This document shows positions 11,880 to 23,664 of a stretch of 64,000 nucleotides of DNA, piece after piece. The stretch covers positions 8,957,973 through 9,021,972 of the forward strand of contig BSYO01000011.1 of the NCBI GenBank assembly GCA_033239525.1, given 5' to 3'. Numbering within the stretch: position 1 is the first letter of the stretch; the number at the start of each line of letters is the position of its first letter. The DNA is from Nepenthes gracilis (Eukaryota > Streptophyta > Magnoliopsida > Caryophyllales > Nepenthaceae). A program made the translations under genes and the position numbers. Below the pieces are notes generated by a model, which saw only the letters and a program-made list of their open reading frames with translations, did no database searches and was not told where the DNA came from.

Positions 11880-12420
11880 GATTGAATTATCATAAAATGA
11901 ATAAACTTATAATGATCTTTGTACTCCCAAAGAGTTTACTAGATTAAGCATCTGAGAATATTAGATTGCCCCGAGAAATTTGACTTAAAAGGCTACTAAT
12001 TTAAAAATAAAACTCAACAGTTGTTTGACCTGAATCCTAACATATTGGATAGAGTTTACATTCCAACTCAAACTGAAGGGTAGAATTATTAGAGTAGCTA
12101 TATAGATTGGCAAAAAAATTTCAAGCAAGTTTGGCTTTTTAAAACTTCAGAAGGAGGCTCTAAATGAAAAGGCTTATGTGTTAATAAATTAGAAAGTATC
12201 TTACAATAAATTTTTTCCCATTTGTTGAGGTGTTTTTCATAGTCTTCCTATGTTTTATTGTCAGTTTGTATAGGTTTTAATTTTGTTCTATTCACAAACC
12301 ACCATACTCTATTGTTAATTAGAAAAATAAATATTTATTGGGCCCAAACATTATAGTTGATACCATCAAAAATAATCTCAATAGTGTGAGCAATATCTTG
12401 TAAGATAGACGTAGACATAG
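11880..12420 (-). pseudogene. gag: Ty1/copia gag fossil
   Basis: Reading the minus strand from ATG near 12420: a start resembling MSTSILQDI, then IFDGINYNVWAQ, the FDG.NY..W signature of copia gag N-termini. After a stop come WWFVNRTKLKPIQTD and YEKHLNKWEK, as in the UBN2-type copia gag domain. Further on, words like LQFE.E..LYP are still recognisable across stops and shifts. No copia LTR was recognised around it. Confidence 0.55.
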
Positions 12421-13640
12421 TGGACAAATAATAATAATGACTGAAATTGGGGATACCGACATAACAATAAGAACTAGCACAAAAAAAAAAAAAAAAAAGG
12501 GTGTGGTAGTGTGGATCTCCTTGGATAAGACAGTGAAGTATCAACGATCACTGAAAAATCACCGGAAAAGATATTGAGATGTCCGGAGGTTTACAATCGG
12601 TGGTCAGTGGTCAACGGCGGATGATGATGGTGGCACATTGTTGCGGGCAGCAGATCATTGGGTTACTTTTTGTCGGCCGATTTTGCACGCCAGTGGGACA
12701 AGCCCAGTAGAAGACTCGTGATGAGGGTTGGCCTCTGGGCAGCTGAACATTGTCTTAGGCCGGGTCCAGAACACCAGAAGAGGTCGGCTGAAATTTAAAA
12801 TGGCACAATTTGTTTATTAAGGCAGAAGAGCCAATGAAACGCGTCGTTCAGAGAAAACACAGAAAGCGATGTGTTTTTTATCTGGGAAACATTAAACAAT
12901 GTATTTTATAAGGCAGGGGAATGAACTTTGAAATGGTGCGTTTGAGATAGCAACGAGATGAACTGTGCGCTTGAGTAGTCTTCTTCCCAGAACAGCCGTG
13001 ATGAAGTGACGGTTGGCCGGAACTGTCTTTTTGCAACGGCGAAGACGCCGATTATGAGTCGTGCAACGATGAAGATGCCGTACTGGGCTGAGATGACGCA
13101 GTACCATTCGAAAATGATGGAATCTGGAGCCGACGGTGAGTAATCTGAATAGAGCCGATGAAACGATGATGATGAAGAACCACGGTCAAAGATGGAGAAC
13201 AAGCTTGCAGAAATGGAGCCAATGGTGATGTATCGATGAACTGAGAAACTTTAAATGATGGTTAATATATATTTAAGGAAGGTTGATAAACATGTTCTGA
13301 TGCTATATAAGACAATCGAGAGAAGAAAAAAATTTTATATAATTTTTGTGTATTAATAACTGTATAAAAGATCACTTTTTTATAAAATAATAAGATAGAT
13401 TAAATTAGAAAAACAACTAATGATAATATTAAATTAGAATATATAAATTCTTTCATTTTAAAAAATATTATACATATCATATTAAATATAAACAGTCTAA
13501 AATAAAACATACCGATCATTTAATTTAGAAATAAAATTATATATTATAATAAATACAATAATATTGACAACGAACATTTGTATCCAAATTCTACATACCC
13601 CAATATTTAATAAGAAATTAAAAATATAAAACTTATTATC
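12421..13640. other. Unassigned region
   Basis: An A-run of about 18 nt at 12480-12498, then about 700 bp of more GC-rich sequence (12560-13250) without a convincing gene, and AT-rich sequence from about 13260. Short minus-strand frames exist at 12892-13202, but none resembles a known domain. It could include the LTR or leader of the copia remnant; I cannot show it. Confidence 0.3.
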
Positions 13641-14611
13641 AAATATGATGGGTCCAACTACAGTGGACCCAATAAGATCAGGCCCACAATCCAATATCAT
13701 TCTTTGAATATGAAGAGTCCCACATTATTTTTATAAGACAAGCGCATCTGTGGAACACATTATAAAAATAAACACCTTCAAGTTTTGAAGGACAAACTCG
13801 AAAAAATTCAAAATGCTCAATGAGGCTCTAAATGACTCGGAAAAGAGTGTAGCCATTGCTAGCCAATCTCCAACGAGAGCGGGATAGTGGCCAGGAGGCC
13901 ACCAGCTTTGTTCCCGCCATGAGGCCTTTAGCCATCCTCCTGTCCGGAGGCCATCTTCCCTTCGCTACCAGGAGGCCATTGGCCCTCTTTCCGTCCTTAG
14001 GCCCTTAGCCATCCTCCCGTCTAGAGGCCAGCATTAATCTGCTGCAAGGAGGCTTTGAGCCTCCTAGTAGTAGAAGGCTGCTATTGAGGCTCTCCTTCCT
14101 TCCAAAGGCCCTCAGCCCTCTGTCTTGGAGCCAAGAACCCTCCGTCCCAAGAGTCAGGAGTTGCCCTCCTTCCACAATCCCTCTATTAAGGAGTTGGCCT
14201 CCGCTCGGGAGCCAAGAGCCCTCCGTCCTAAGAGTCAGGAGTTAACCTCTTTCCAAGAGCCTGCCCTCCATTGAGGAGTTGGCCTCTGCTCAGGAGCCAA
14301 GAGTCCTCTGTCCCAGGAGCCCTCCGTCCTAGGAGCACTCCATCCCAAAGCCAAGAGTCCTCCGTCCCAGAGCCAATAGCCCTCCATCCTAGAAGCCCTC
14401 TGTAACATCCCGAAATCCTGAAATATTTTTATCGGACTAAATTGGAATTATTTATTATTTTCGGTAATTTTGGGTAAATCGGATATGAGAAAAATTAATT
14501 GAATATTATGAAAATTTTGAAGAATATTTGGATTCGATGGACTCGTATTCAAGTGAGGAGGACCCTCGCTTTGAATATCGATTTTGGTTTTTTTGTGATT
14601 AAAGAAAAATA

Positions 14612-14800
14612 GATGTATATATATATATATATATATAATGTGTGTATATAATATATATATAATGTGTGTATATAATATATATATATAATATATATTATGT
14701 GGGTGTGTGTGTGTATATAATAAAAATAATATATATATAATGTGTGTGTGTGTAACGTGCGCGTGTGTGTGTTGCGTGTAATAATAATAATAATAATAAG
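14612..14800. repeat. (TA)n/(TG)n/(TAA)n microsatellite in S1
   Basis: Alternating TATATA, TGTGTG and ATAATA runs in the promoter-proximal part of S1. It replaces the tidy TATA box seen in the other LTRs, so no single TATA can be chosen. Confidence 0.85.
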
Positions 14801-15093
14801 AAGAAAGTTAAAAAAGAGATGGGAGGCAGATTCGGGAGGAAGGAATTCAAGAGAGAGAGAGAGGGGCGAGGTTAGGGTTTAATGGCGAGAGAGGAGGACG
14901 GCGCCGGCGCGGTGACGCACGGTCGGCAGCGGCCGGAAAACGACCGGCGAGGTGGTGGCGGCCCTCTTGCGGTCGAGCGGCGGGACGTCCGTGGGAGCCC
15001 GGTGAGCGGAGGTGCTCGCGAAGGAAAAAGAGGAAAATGGAGGCCTTGGTCCTCCAGCTCGAGCTAGTTGGAGAAAATGTAGAGCACGCCGAG

Positions 15094-16759
15094 GCAAGTG
15101 TTCTCATACCCACTTCTCGTTCTCTTTCGATGTTTTGTGTATTTTCGTTGGGTATTTTGTGTCGATACCCCAGGGAATGTTAGATATTGAAAACCCATGC
15201 CTTGAGGTCCATGAAAATGTGGTTAGTTGTCCGATTCGTGTCCGATTCGCGGGTAGAAACCCTAACCTACGGGATTTTGGGGTTTCAGTTTCCCGGCCCG
15301 TATCATGAAATTGACCCCAAAATTGGAAAGCCCACGTCCCAAATATGAACACCGCGGGTTTAGAGCGTTCGCCCTTCGCGGTCCAGCGCCCTCTAAATCG
15401 GCCTATTATTACTGTTCACGAGACCGGAGGTGGATTTTGGTGTTTCCACCTTCGTGAGATGATGAAAGAACTCTAGAATATGAATCCGGTATTCCAATTG
15501 TGTATATATATCGACCGGAGAATCCCGCAAGATTTGAGTTCGTGGCATCCGGAGCCTTGAAAGACTTCCGTAATGATTAATCCGAAAGTGAGTGGGAAGT
15601 TGCATACTTCCACCCTCGTGTTAAGTAAATTGAACCCCGAACGTGAAATATCGTGGACGAATTGTATGTACGAATCCTAGGACGTCCGATCTCCAAGTAT
15701 TGAACCGTATTGGCGTCCGGGTGTTCAAAAGAGAATGATAATGTTCACCCGAAATGTAATGAGAAATGTAACGTTTAAATGATTAAACGTAAAAGTCCTC
15801 GGAGGTTCCAAAGTGAGATGTGATCATCCGAGGTATGAGATCCGGTTTCTCTTGTGAACTTGGGTTGATTGTTGTGAATAAGGGAATGAAGTCCCCATAT
15901 TGTGATTAAGGGAATTGAGTCCCTTTGGTGATTTGGAACCGTGATGTGATTGGAGGGAGTCCACATTGTGCTTGTGATGATATAATCTCCGGTTGGAGAT
16001 GTGTTTGATGAGATGATCTCCGGTTGGAGATCTTGTGATGGGAATGAGATTCTCGAGATGTGATCTTGTGTGGCAAATGTGGATTTTCCCTCTCCAAGTG
16101 TCGAACCTAACCCTCAAACTAGGACCCCGAGTCATATGGGTAGTATTCTTTAGTACCATATCCATCGTGGTCGAGGGATACTTGGCCACGTATTCCGCCG
16201 CTCGTGTGAGCGGGTGATGTCCTGTGGGTACGCTTTAGGAAACTACCGTGGAAGAACGAGGATTGCCACGGACCGGGGTGTGGGGTGTGTTGACGCTACA
16301 TATTGAGATGTAGTCGTCCTCATGGATGCAACCGAGGGTCGTGGTGCTACCGACCGAAAGTAGTAGTGGCTTTAGAATGTGTAGCTAACACATTCCTATC
16401 CTTCTCTCGCATCGTTGGCTAGTAGGTCTACTCCTGGTCCCAAAGATGATATAATAATGAAAGTAAATAATATCCAAACGATGAATCAAGTGATTCAAGA
16501 TTAACCATGTGATGAGAACAAGATGAACCCAATGATTCAAGATGAGCGGTGAAAATCCAAATGAATCAAGAATGACAAATCCATGTGATCGTGAGAACCG
16601 TAGGGATCGAGTGAGATTGCTTCCCATTCCTGTCCTGTTCCTTGATTGGAGAGTGTGTGTATCCCCTCTCGTTTGGTTCTTGTACGTGTCTTGGAGGGGT
16701 GTTTATGATTTCATTTCTTTGAGCTATTGGCTCACTCTTTGATTGATGTTTTTCCCGAG
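15094..16759 (+). other. Predicted GC-AG leader intron in S1
   Basis: GCCGAG|GCAAGTG at 15093/15094 and TTTTTCCCGAG|ATGAG at 16759/16760, with CTCAC about 26 nt before the AG. Length 1666 nt. Same layout as G0. Confidence 0.38.
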
Positions 16760-17539
16760 ATGAGAACACTTAGTCGCGCGTAGATAGAGCAAGGAGAGAG
16801 ACTTGCTTGATATGATGACGGGCCGTGATCAGAAGATTTGGACAATAGAGTTGGATCGGACTGTGGATAGCCACTCAGAGTTGGGCGTGGCTCATTATTG
16901 TTGTTATTTTATGGTTTTATTATGCTTCCGCATGTGTGATGATTTAATTATGCTTCCGCGTTTGTATATTTGTGTTTGGAGTTTTGATTAGTTAGATGGC
17001 ATCTCTCTAGATCCAGTACTGTAGGTTGAGTACTGTGTTGGAGCCATGGATGATATGGCTGTGTGTGATCCTGTGTGGTGTGTTGTAGGCTTTGAGTTAA
17101 GCCTTTTGAATAGATGTGTGCTTGTTGCAGGTTGATATTTTAACAGAGTTGTATTTCGGAGGAAACCTGATTTCCCGTAGAAGTCTATAGTTTAAAGTAT
17201 AGGCTTAGGGTTGTGTCATCATTGACGGAGGTTATTCAATGGAGAATAATCCGTTCCGTCACACCCTCTGTCCTGGGAGCCCTCCGTTTTGAAACAAGGA
17301 GGACTCCGTCCAATGAGCCCTCCATTGTGGGAGCACTCCGTCCCGGATCCGAGAGCCATCCGTCCTAGGAGCCCTCCATCCCAAGAGCCCTCTATCCTAG
17401 AAGCACTCCGTCCTGGAACCACGATCCCTGCATCCTAGAGTCGGGAGCTCGCTGTCCAAGAGTCAACCCTCCACTCAAGTGACTAGAATGTTGACTCATC
17501 AGTGCAACTTAGTCCTTCTTCTCAAAGCCGCCCTACGCT

Positions 17540-17835
17540 GGTGCACCTCAAAGTCGTCAGCTGCGGGCACATCTCAAAGCCGCTCCTTTGTCCAGCGCAC
17601 CTCAAAGCCACCCCTCTACCGGGCGCATCTCTAAGCCCCGCCTTTTCCGAGCGCACCTCAAAGCCGCCCCTTTGCCGAGCGCACCTCTAAATTCTCCTTT
17701 GCCGGCGTACCTCTAAGCCTCCCCCGTGGGCGCACCTCTAAGCCGCCCTCCGTGGGTGCGCCTCTAAGCTACCCCTTTATCGGGCGCACCTCTAAGCCGC
17801 CCTCTGCGGGCGCACCTCTAAGCCCCCCTCTGTCG
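17540..17835 (+). repeat. 'gcacctctaagccgccc' array in T1 5' LTR
   Basis: About ten imperfect units of 25-30 bp built on gcacctcTAAGCCgcccc and gggc. The 3' LTR has a shorter version at about 22665-22780, so copy number differs between the LTRs of one element. Confidence 0.8.
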
Positions 17836-17928
17836 AGTGCATCAAACGCTCCACCACTATATGCAAATATACATTCATCGTATCCTCCTAGTATCTTTCT
17901 ATTATTTGAGAAATAAGTTTGACTTAAG

Positions 17929-17972
17929 CGTCGGAGGATATACTGTAGGAGTAATTCCCAGCGTCCTCTGAC
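17929..17972 (+). other. Conserved Tat LTR hairpin (T1 5' LTR)
   Basis: gtcggagga pairs with tcctctgac (one G-U) across a 25-nt loop, just after 'gacttaagc'. Equivalent stems with different bases exist in T1 3' LTR (22868-22909), T2 5' LTR (24939-24980) and T3 (53493-53535). Confidence 0.55.
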
Positions 17973-18107
17973 ATCTTGTTTGTAGCTTGTAGTGTACGGG
18001 TTCTAAATTAATAGCAATAGAGACAAAATCCGCTCCAATTCGACCCACAGTGGAAGAATGGAAGGCTTCCTAATCTGTACCACAACCTGAGAACCAGTGA
18101 CACATCA

Positions 18108-18124
18108 TTGGCACCGTCTATGGG
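18108..18124 (+). other. T1 primer binding site
   Basis: TTGGCACCGTCTATGGG directly after the 5' LTR. The equivalents are TTGGCATCGCCTATGAG in T2 and TTGGCACCATCTGTGGG in T3. I have not assigned the tRNA. Confidence 0.75.
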
Positions 18125-19890
18125 AACGATTAAAAAGTCTTTCCACCTCACAACAGCAAAAGAAACACGATCAATACTCGTGCTCCAGGTAGCACATCGG
18201 CTAAAGATATCACCTCCCATAGCAACGACCCTTCATTGGGTAGCTATGCCAAAAGATGACCGATGCCAAATGTACGGGCGCCTGGCACTCAACAGAGCAC
18301 CCTCTTCTTGACCATTTGCGCTCAGCTGAAGATGCAATACTGAGGACTCCATCCTCTAACTCTAGGATGGATGAAGAAAATCAACATCCTGAGTATGAGC
18401 TATTGCATCAGTCGAAGGCAAAGTCACCCATGGCAACGATCCTCGGCCAAGTAGCCATGTGGACGAATGATTGATCTCTAGCGCACAACGCTCGCTGTTG
18501 AGCTGAGTGCTCTGGAACAATTGTCCCGAGACCATTTGCACCCGTCAAAAGATGCAACGTTGGGGGCTTCACCGATCAACTTTCAAGCGATCCGAGAAAG
18601 TCAGCATTCTCAGAAGATCAATTGGCCCGACGACTTCATGACCCAGTGGCCCCTAGTATCTATCTCATCAGCCCAACGACCTCAGTATTTGGGAGGATTC
18701 GAGCGATGGGGCCCACTCATGGAGAAATGATTGATCTGGTCCGATGGAGCTAGGCTAAAGTCCAAAGCGACAACACCTTGTCAGTCCCAAGACTGCCGAC
18801 AACCTCCACGAACCTGAAGAAGTCCCAAGCAGAATCAACAGACAAACCACTGCCTAATCCTACACTTGCAAACTGCCTCGCTAAAGCGAAGAGTATAGCT
18901 TGTGGACATAGTAGGGCCAGTCCGAAGATGCCACGCTGGGGGCTTCCCCTCCAACTTTTGGACCTCACATGTCCAACCAAAGACGTGGTGTTGGGGGCTC
19001 CGCCCTCTAACTTCTAAACCAATAAAGCGGACAAATACCTGTAGAAGATCTAGTAGCCTAACAACCTCGAGGCCTAAGCGGTCATGAGAGGCACAGCATG
19101 CGGCGGCCAAAAGGCAAGCCAAGCCATGAAGAGTAGGTGAAGGCCCAAAGAGGCATGATCCACACCCTCCAAATGTCTTCAGGAAGCATTGACCTCAAAT
19201 CCTGTAGGCTCGGTGAGGCAAACCAAACCTTTCAGAGAGTAGGGACACAAATGTGAGACGTCAACTAAAGCGGCTGTTCCCTTATTCATGGGCCATCCTC
19301 AGCCTCGACGATTCTCTTTGGTAAGGCGCTCAAGTCAGTAGGTTGATCTGGCTGCAATGCCTCTCGTCAACCCATTGCATGGCAGCAGACCATACAAAAG
19401 TTATGGAAACAATTATAATGGGGCTCAAAGTGCTCGGCCCACCACCCATTGTATCGTAGAAAACATCATCCAGCTAAGTGCTACACAGGTCTGGGTTACT
19501 CGAGGACATATCAGCCGACAACAGGACTTGAACCACTGGCTAGCAGGCCAACTAGCACGGCAGCAGCACACTGCCCAACCAATTCATAGCAAACGACCAA
19601 ATCCCACGGAGTATAGGGGCCATAGACCAAGTTACCTACCAAAGCGCCCACGATGACCCTCCGAAGCAGTGCACGCCATCCATGCACTCGATATGGTGAG
19701 CTGATTACAAAAGCGCCACTCACGCGCCGATGATGATTCCACACCGAATCCAAGTAAGTCTTGCATACACCATACCGCTTGCTTGAATTATGTTTCCGTT
19801 AATAAGATAGTAATATTATCTACTCATACGAGTGATTACATAGCACTGCATAAAATCATGCGACCTAGACTACCCTTAAGCCAAACAGGT
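18125..19890 (+). other. T1 internal region, no gene recognised
   Basis: Only short open frames. A roughly 40-bp phrase of the type 'aagatgcaacgttgggggct...ccctctaacttt' recurs at about 18329, 18549, 18925 and 18979. No zinc knuckle, protease, RT or integrase motif was seen on either strand. Confidence 0.55.
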
Positions 19891-19894
19891 TTTC

Positions 19895-20065
19895 ACCCGC
19901 TCGTAGTTAAACTCTAGTCATCCAAGCAGCCTGTAGGCGGTCGAATTAAACCCTGATCATCCAGGCGACTCGTAAGTGGTCAAATTAAACATTGGTCATC
20001 CAAACGGCCCATCAGCAGTCGAATAAAACCTCGGTCTCGTCACCGAGAGGACCATGTGCAGTCGA
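19895..20065 (+). repeat. 39-bp array with CCTGGTCATCCAGG-like palindrome
   Basis: About four units of the form ggcggtcgaattaaaccc then tgatcatccaggcgactc. The same unit, inverted along with its element, is found at 58020-58245 in T3, so it is ancestral to these Tat elements. Tandem arrays in this part are known from Tat/Ogre 3' untranslated regions. Confidence 0.75.
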
Positions 20066-20804
20066 ACTCAAAACCTTAGGGGGCTTTTCAGCATATGTGC
20101 GGTGACCTCCCCCCGAAGGAGTGAGTACCATCAGTTAACGACGGTCAGTGGACTAGAACCCAATGCATGAAAGCTATGACGTCCTCAAGTAAGACTGAGC
20201 ATTAACAGTACATGTGGGTGACAGCTTGGGCTAGCAAAAGCCTGGTAACGATAGCTTTAAAGCTTAGCAGGCAACTTCATCTTCTTAGCACCACGACCTC
20301 CTTTTGGCAGGGGCGAGTGCAATCAACCAGACGCGTTCATCAAGAGCAGAAGGCTTAGACAACAACCACGTCTCCTCAGGGCCATGACTCCCCTTCACGG
20401 GAACAATCAAAATCCGACGCAAGTCATCCCCAGCTGCCCTAACACTCCACTAGAAGGCAAAGAGGCATCATTGAGATCAGAATCTCAAGCTTTGCCAAGG
20501 TCACGGTATTGACTCGTTTACTCAACCCAAGAGCTAAAGGATCCCCAGTTCCAGCAACTGAGCTTTCTGGTGGCTCCTCACTCCATGTCCTATTGGCTAA
20601 CTCACGAACGGCAATGCACGACGAGAAGAACCTTTCCAGGGAACGCAAGGTGCATTCTATAGCACATCTTAAACGATCAACTATCTTAAGGCAAGTCACC
20701 TCCCGACCTCTCAAAGCGCGTCCTTACAGCGAGGAGATCTAATCTTGAGCCTGAAATCTTCCCTCTGCGCGCTCCTTGATCATGCCTGAGACTAGGATAG
20801 CTCG

Positions 20805-21560
20805 CAGTTGGGTCTCGTCAATAAAGATTTCCAACTCCACACTGCTCTCCAAATTCGAGCACTTCGTCGGTCAATGGATCCGGTCAACAAAGATTTTTGG
20901 CTCCACACTGCTCTCCGGATTCGAGCAATTCACTGATCAATGAATCTGGTCAACAAGCATTTCTGTCTTCGCTCTACTCTCTTGATTCGTGCACTTTGCC
21001 GATCAACGAATACGGTCAACCAGTATTTCTGTCTCCGCTCTACACTCTAGATTCGAGCACTTCATCGGTCAACAGATCCGATTAACCAACATTTTTGTCC
21101 CTGCTCTGCTCTCCGGAATCGAGTACCTTGCCGGTCAATGGATCTGGTCAACCAGCATTTTCATCTCCACTCTGTTCTCTGGATTCAAGCACTTTGCCGG
21201 TCAGACAGATCCGATCAACCACCATTTTCGTCTCTACACTGCTCCCCGAATTCGAGTACTTTGTCGGTTAACAGATCTAGTCAACTAGCATTTTTGTCTC
21301 CGCCTTGCTCTCCGAATTCGAACACTTCGCCAGTCAACAGATGCAGTAAACAAAGATTTTAGGCTCCACATTGCTCTCCGAATTCGAGCGATTTGGTCAA
21401 TGGATTTGATCAACTAGTTTTTTCGGCTTCACTACTCTTCGAATTTGAGCGCATTGGTTAACAAAATTGGTCAGCCATATTTCCAGCTCTGTTTCGCTCT
21501 CCGGATCAAGCGATGCAGTCAACCGAGCTGGTTAACAGAGTCAAACTTTTTGGTCAATGA
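20805..21560 (+). repeat. 66-bp tandem array in T1
   Basis: About eleven imperfect 66-bp units: 'ggtcaaccagcatttttg', 'tctccactctgctctccg', 'gattcgagcacttt' and 'gccggtcaatggatc'. Each unit carries GGTCAA(C) words. It ends about 90 bp before the 3' LTR, the usual place for a Tat 3' array. Units are 22 codons long but no frame is open throughout. Confidence 0.85.
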
Positions 21561-21654
21561 ATCCAGGTCAGACTTGAGGGGACAGCATAACCAGTCTCAT
21601 CCAATTATGAACATGCCAGAGGGTAAAAATTTAGACCACCAGCATTGAGGATTA

Positions 21655-23045
21655 TGGATGGGTCCAACTATAATGGGCCCAATAAGACTAGGCCTACAAT
21701 CCAACATTATTCTTTGAATGTGAAGAGTCCCATATTGCTTTTATAAGATGAGTACATCTGTGGAACACACTATAAAAGCAAGCACCCTCAAACTTTGAAA
21801 GATAGGCTCGAAGAAGTTCAAAAAGCTCTATAAGGCTCTAGATTGCTCAGAGAAAGGTGTAACCGTTGCTAGCCAATCTCTAACGAGAGTAGGATGGCTA
21901 TTAGGAGGCCACCAACCCTCTTCCCACCATGAGGCCTTTAGCCCTCCTCCTGTCCGGAGGCCATCAGCCCTCCGCTGCTAGGGAGGCCAGGGGCCCTCTT
22001 TCCATCTAGAGGCCCTTAGCTATTCTCCCGTTTGGAGGCCAGTAGCCATCCACTACAAGGAGGCTTTAGCCCTCCACCTGTCTGAAGGCCAGCAGCCTTC
22101 CACCGCTAGGAGGCTCTCAGCCCTCCTTCCATCCGAAGGCCCTCAACCTTCCGCAGCCAAGGGCTCTTAGCCCTCCTTCCTTTCGAAGGCCCTTAGCCCT
22201 CCGTCTTGGAGCGAGGAGCGTTCCATCCCAAGAGTCAGGAGTTGCCCTCCTTCCATAGAGCCTGCCTCCATTGAGGAGTCGACCTCCGCTCGGGAGCCAG
22301 GAGCCCTACGTCCCAAGAGTCAAGAGTTGCCCTCCTTCCAAGAGGCCTACCCTCCATTGAGGAGTTGGCCTTCGCATGGGAGCCAAGAGTTCTCCATCCC
22401 AGGAGCCCTCTATTCTAAGAGCACTCCATCTCGGAGCTAGGAAACCTCCGTCCTAGGAGCTCTCCGTCCTAAGAGCCCTCCATCTTGGAGTCAGGAGCCG
22501 TCCATCCTAGGAGCCCTCTGTCGTAGAAGCACTCCGTCTTGGAACTACGATCCCTCCATCCCGGAGTCGGGAGCTCGCTATCTAAGAGTCAACCCTCCAC
22601 TCAGGTGACTAGAATGTTGACTCATCAGTGCAACTTAGTCCTTCTTCTCAAAGGCGCCCTCCGTGGGCGCACCTCTAAGTTTCCCTTTGTCGAGTGCACC
22701 TCTAAGCTACCCTCCGCGAGCGCACCTCAAAGTCGCCTCCGTGGGTGTACCTCTAAGCCTCCCCTCTGTCGGGCGCATCAAAACGCTCCACCGCTATATG
22801 CACACATACATTCATCGCATCCTCCTAGTATCTTTCTATTTTTTGAGAAATATTTTTGGCTTGAGCATTGGAGGATATACGGTGAGAGCAATTTTTGCCA
22901 TCCTCTGACCTTTGGTTTATTATTTATGGTGTGCAGGTTCTAGGTTAATAGCGATAGAGATTGGACCCGCTCCTAGTTCGACCCGCAGTGGAAGAATGAA
23001 AAGCTCCCTAATCTGTACCACAACCCGAGAACCAGTGACGCATTA
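21655..23045 (+). repeat. T1 3' LTR
   Basis: 1391 bp. Starts TGGATGGGTCC (one base more than the 5' copy) and ends GACGCATTA. It is clearly diverged from the 5' LTR, which makes T1 an older insertion. The hairpin stem is at 22868-22909. Confidence 0.85.
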
Positions 23046-23050
23046 AAATA

Positions 23051-23633
23051 TATTCTCCGATACTTAACTTAGAAATCTTTCTTCAAAAAATAGATGATAA
23101 GATGATGAAAAAGAAAGAAAGTCAAAAATTAGAGGGTTTGACTCCGAGATTTAGAGATTAGCAAGTGTTTAAAGATGCTAGAACTCTATATTTATTATCT
23201 TGATAATCTTTTCTTTTCAGACCCTTTTATTCAAAGATAATAGGGGTACTTATAACTTTATTGTTAATTAGTGTATCTTACCAAAAGAGGTATGAATGCA
23301 CATTAATTGAAGAGTTATATTAACTGAAAATTAAATGACCTAGTTGTTATAGAAGCTCTAACTTTAATGCCTATCCATTATTTGCTAACAGTTCATCCAT
23401 ATATAACCTTTCATTAGAGTTAATTGTTTTGATTTAGCCACTCGATATTTTGGTTTCTTATATTACTAGCAGTTTGGCCACTTGAGTATTCGGTAGTGCA
23501 ATCATTTGGTTGGATTTATTTTTAATACAGGTTCAATAACTTAGCTAATTCATCCGTCTTCATTGGAATTTTGTTTGCAGGTCTCATAAACCGGTTAATC
23601 GAATCAGTCTTATCAAATATTGTACTCAACAAA

Positions 23634-23664
<31 letters not shown>

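Larger units (their letters stand above)
14401..17263 (+). mobile_element. S1: solo chromovirus LTR
   Basis: Begins TGTAACATCCCG and ends CCGTCACA. Perfect 5-bp duplication CCCTC at 14396-14400 and 17264-17268. 2863 bp, with no internal region, so a solo LTR from recombination between the two LTRs of an inserted element. It is homologous to G0. It carries the GAG|GCAAGTG donor-like site (15093/15094), two 'atctccggttggagat' palindromes (15985-16000, 16015-16032) and the motif ggtcccaaagatgat near 16437-16451. Confidence 0.92.
13646..18107 (+). repeat. T1 5' LTR, split by S1
   Basis: Starts TGATGGGTCC and ends CACATCA. About 1.6 kb once S1 is removed, somewhat longer than the 3' LTR (1391 bp); part of the difference is in the 17540-17835 array. 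It contains GAGCCCTCCGTCC-type low-complexity repeats, the 'gcacctctaagc' array and the hairpin at 17929-17972. Confidence 0.85.
13646..23045 (+). mobile_element. T1: Tat-like non-coding element
   Basis: LTRs 13646-18107 and 21655-23045. Target duplication AAATA at 13641-13645 and 23046-23050. The PBS-like TTGGCACCGTCTATGGG follows the 5' LTR. The 3.5 kb internal region has no gag-pol that I can recognise but carries two tandem arrays, so it resembles a large non-autonomous (LARD-like) Tat derivative. S1 sits inside the 5' LTR. Confidence 0.85.

Noticed and set aside
12892..13202. Possible host exon on the minus strand
   Set aside because: Two overlapping frames without domain, splice signals or codon bias that I can support.
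14847..15113. GC-rich open frames in S1 that look like a host gene start
   Set aside because: They lie wholly inside a solo LTR with a perfect target duplication; proline/arginine-rich frames on both strands are typical of GC-rich leader sequence.
20439..20714. Minus-strand frame in T1 as an antisense-ORF remnant
   Set aside because: Right position and strand but no match to the T2/T3 blocks (no YN.P, no G.VTIY).
18108..20742. Several 60-100 codon frames in T1
   Set aside because: No homologous motif in any, and they overlap on both strands; T1 seems non-coding.
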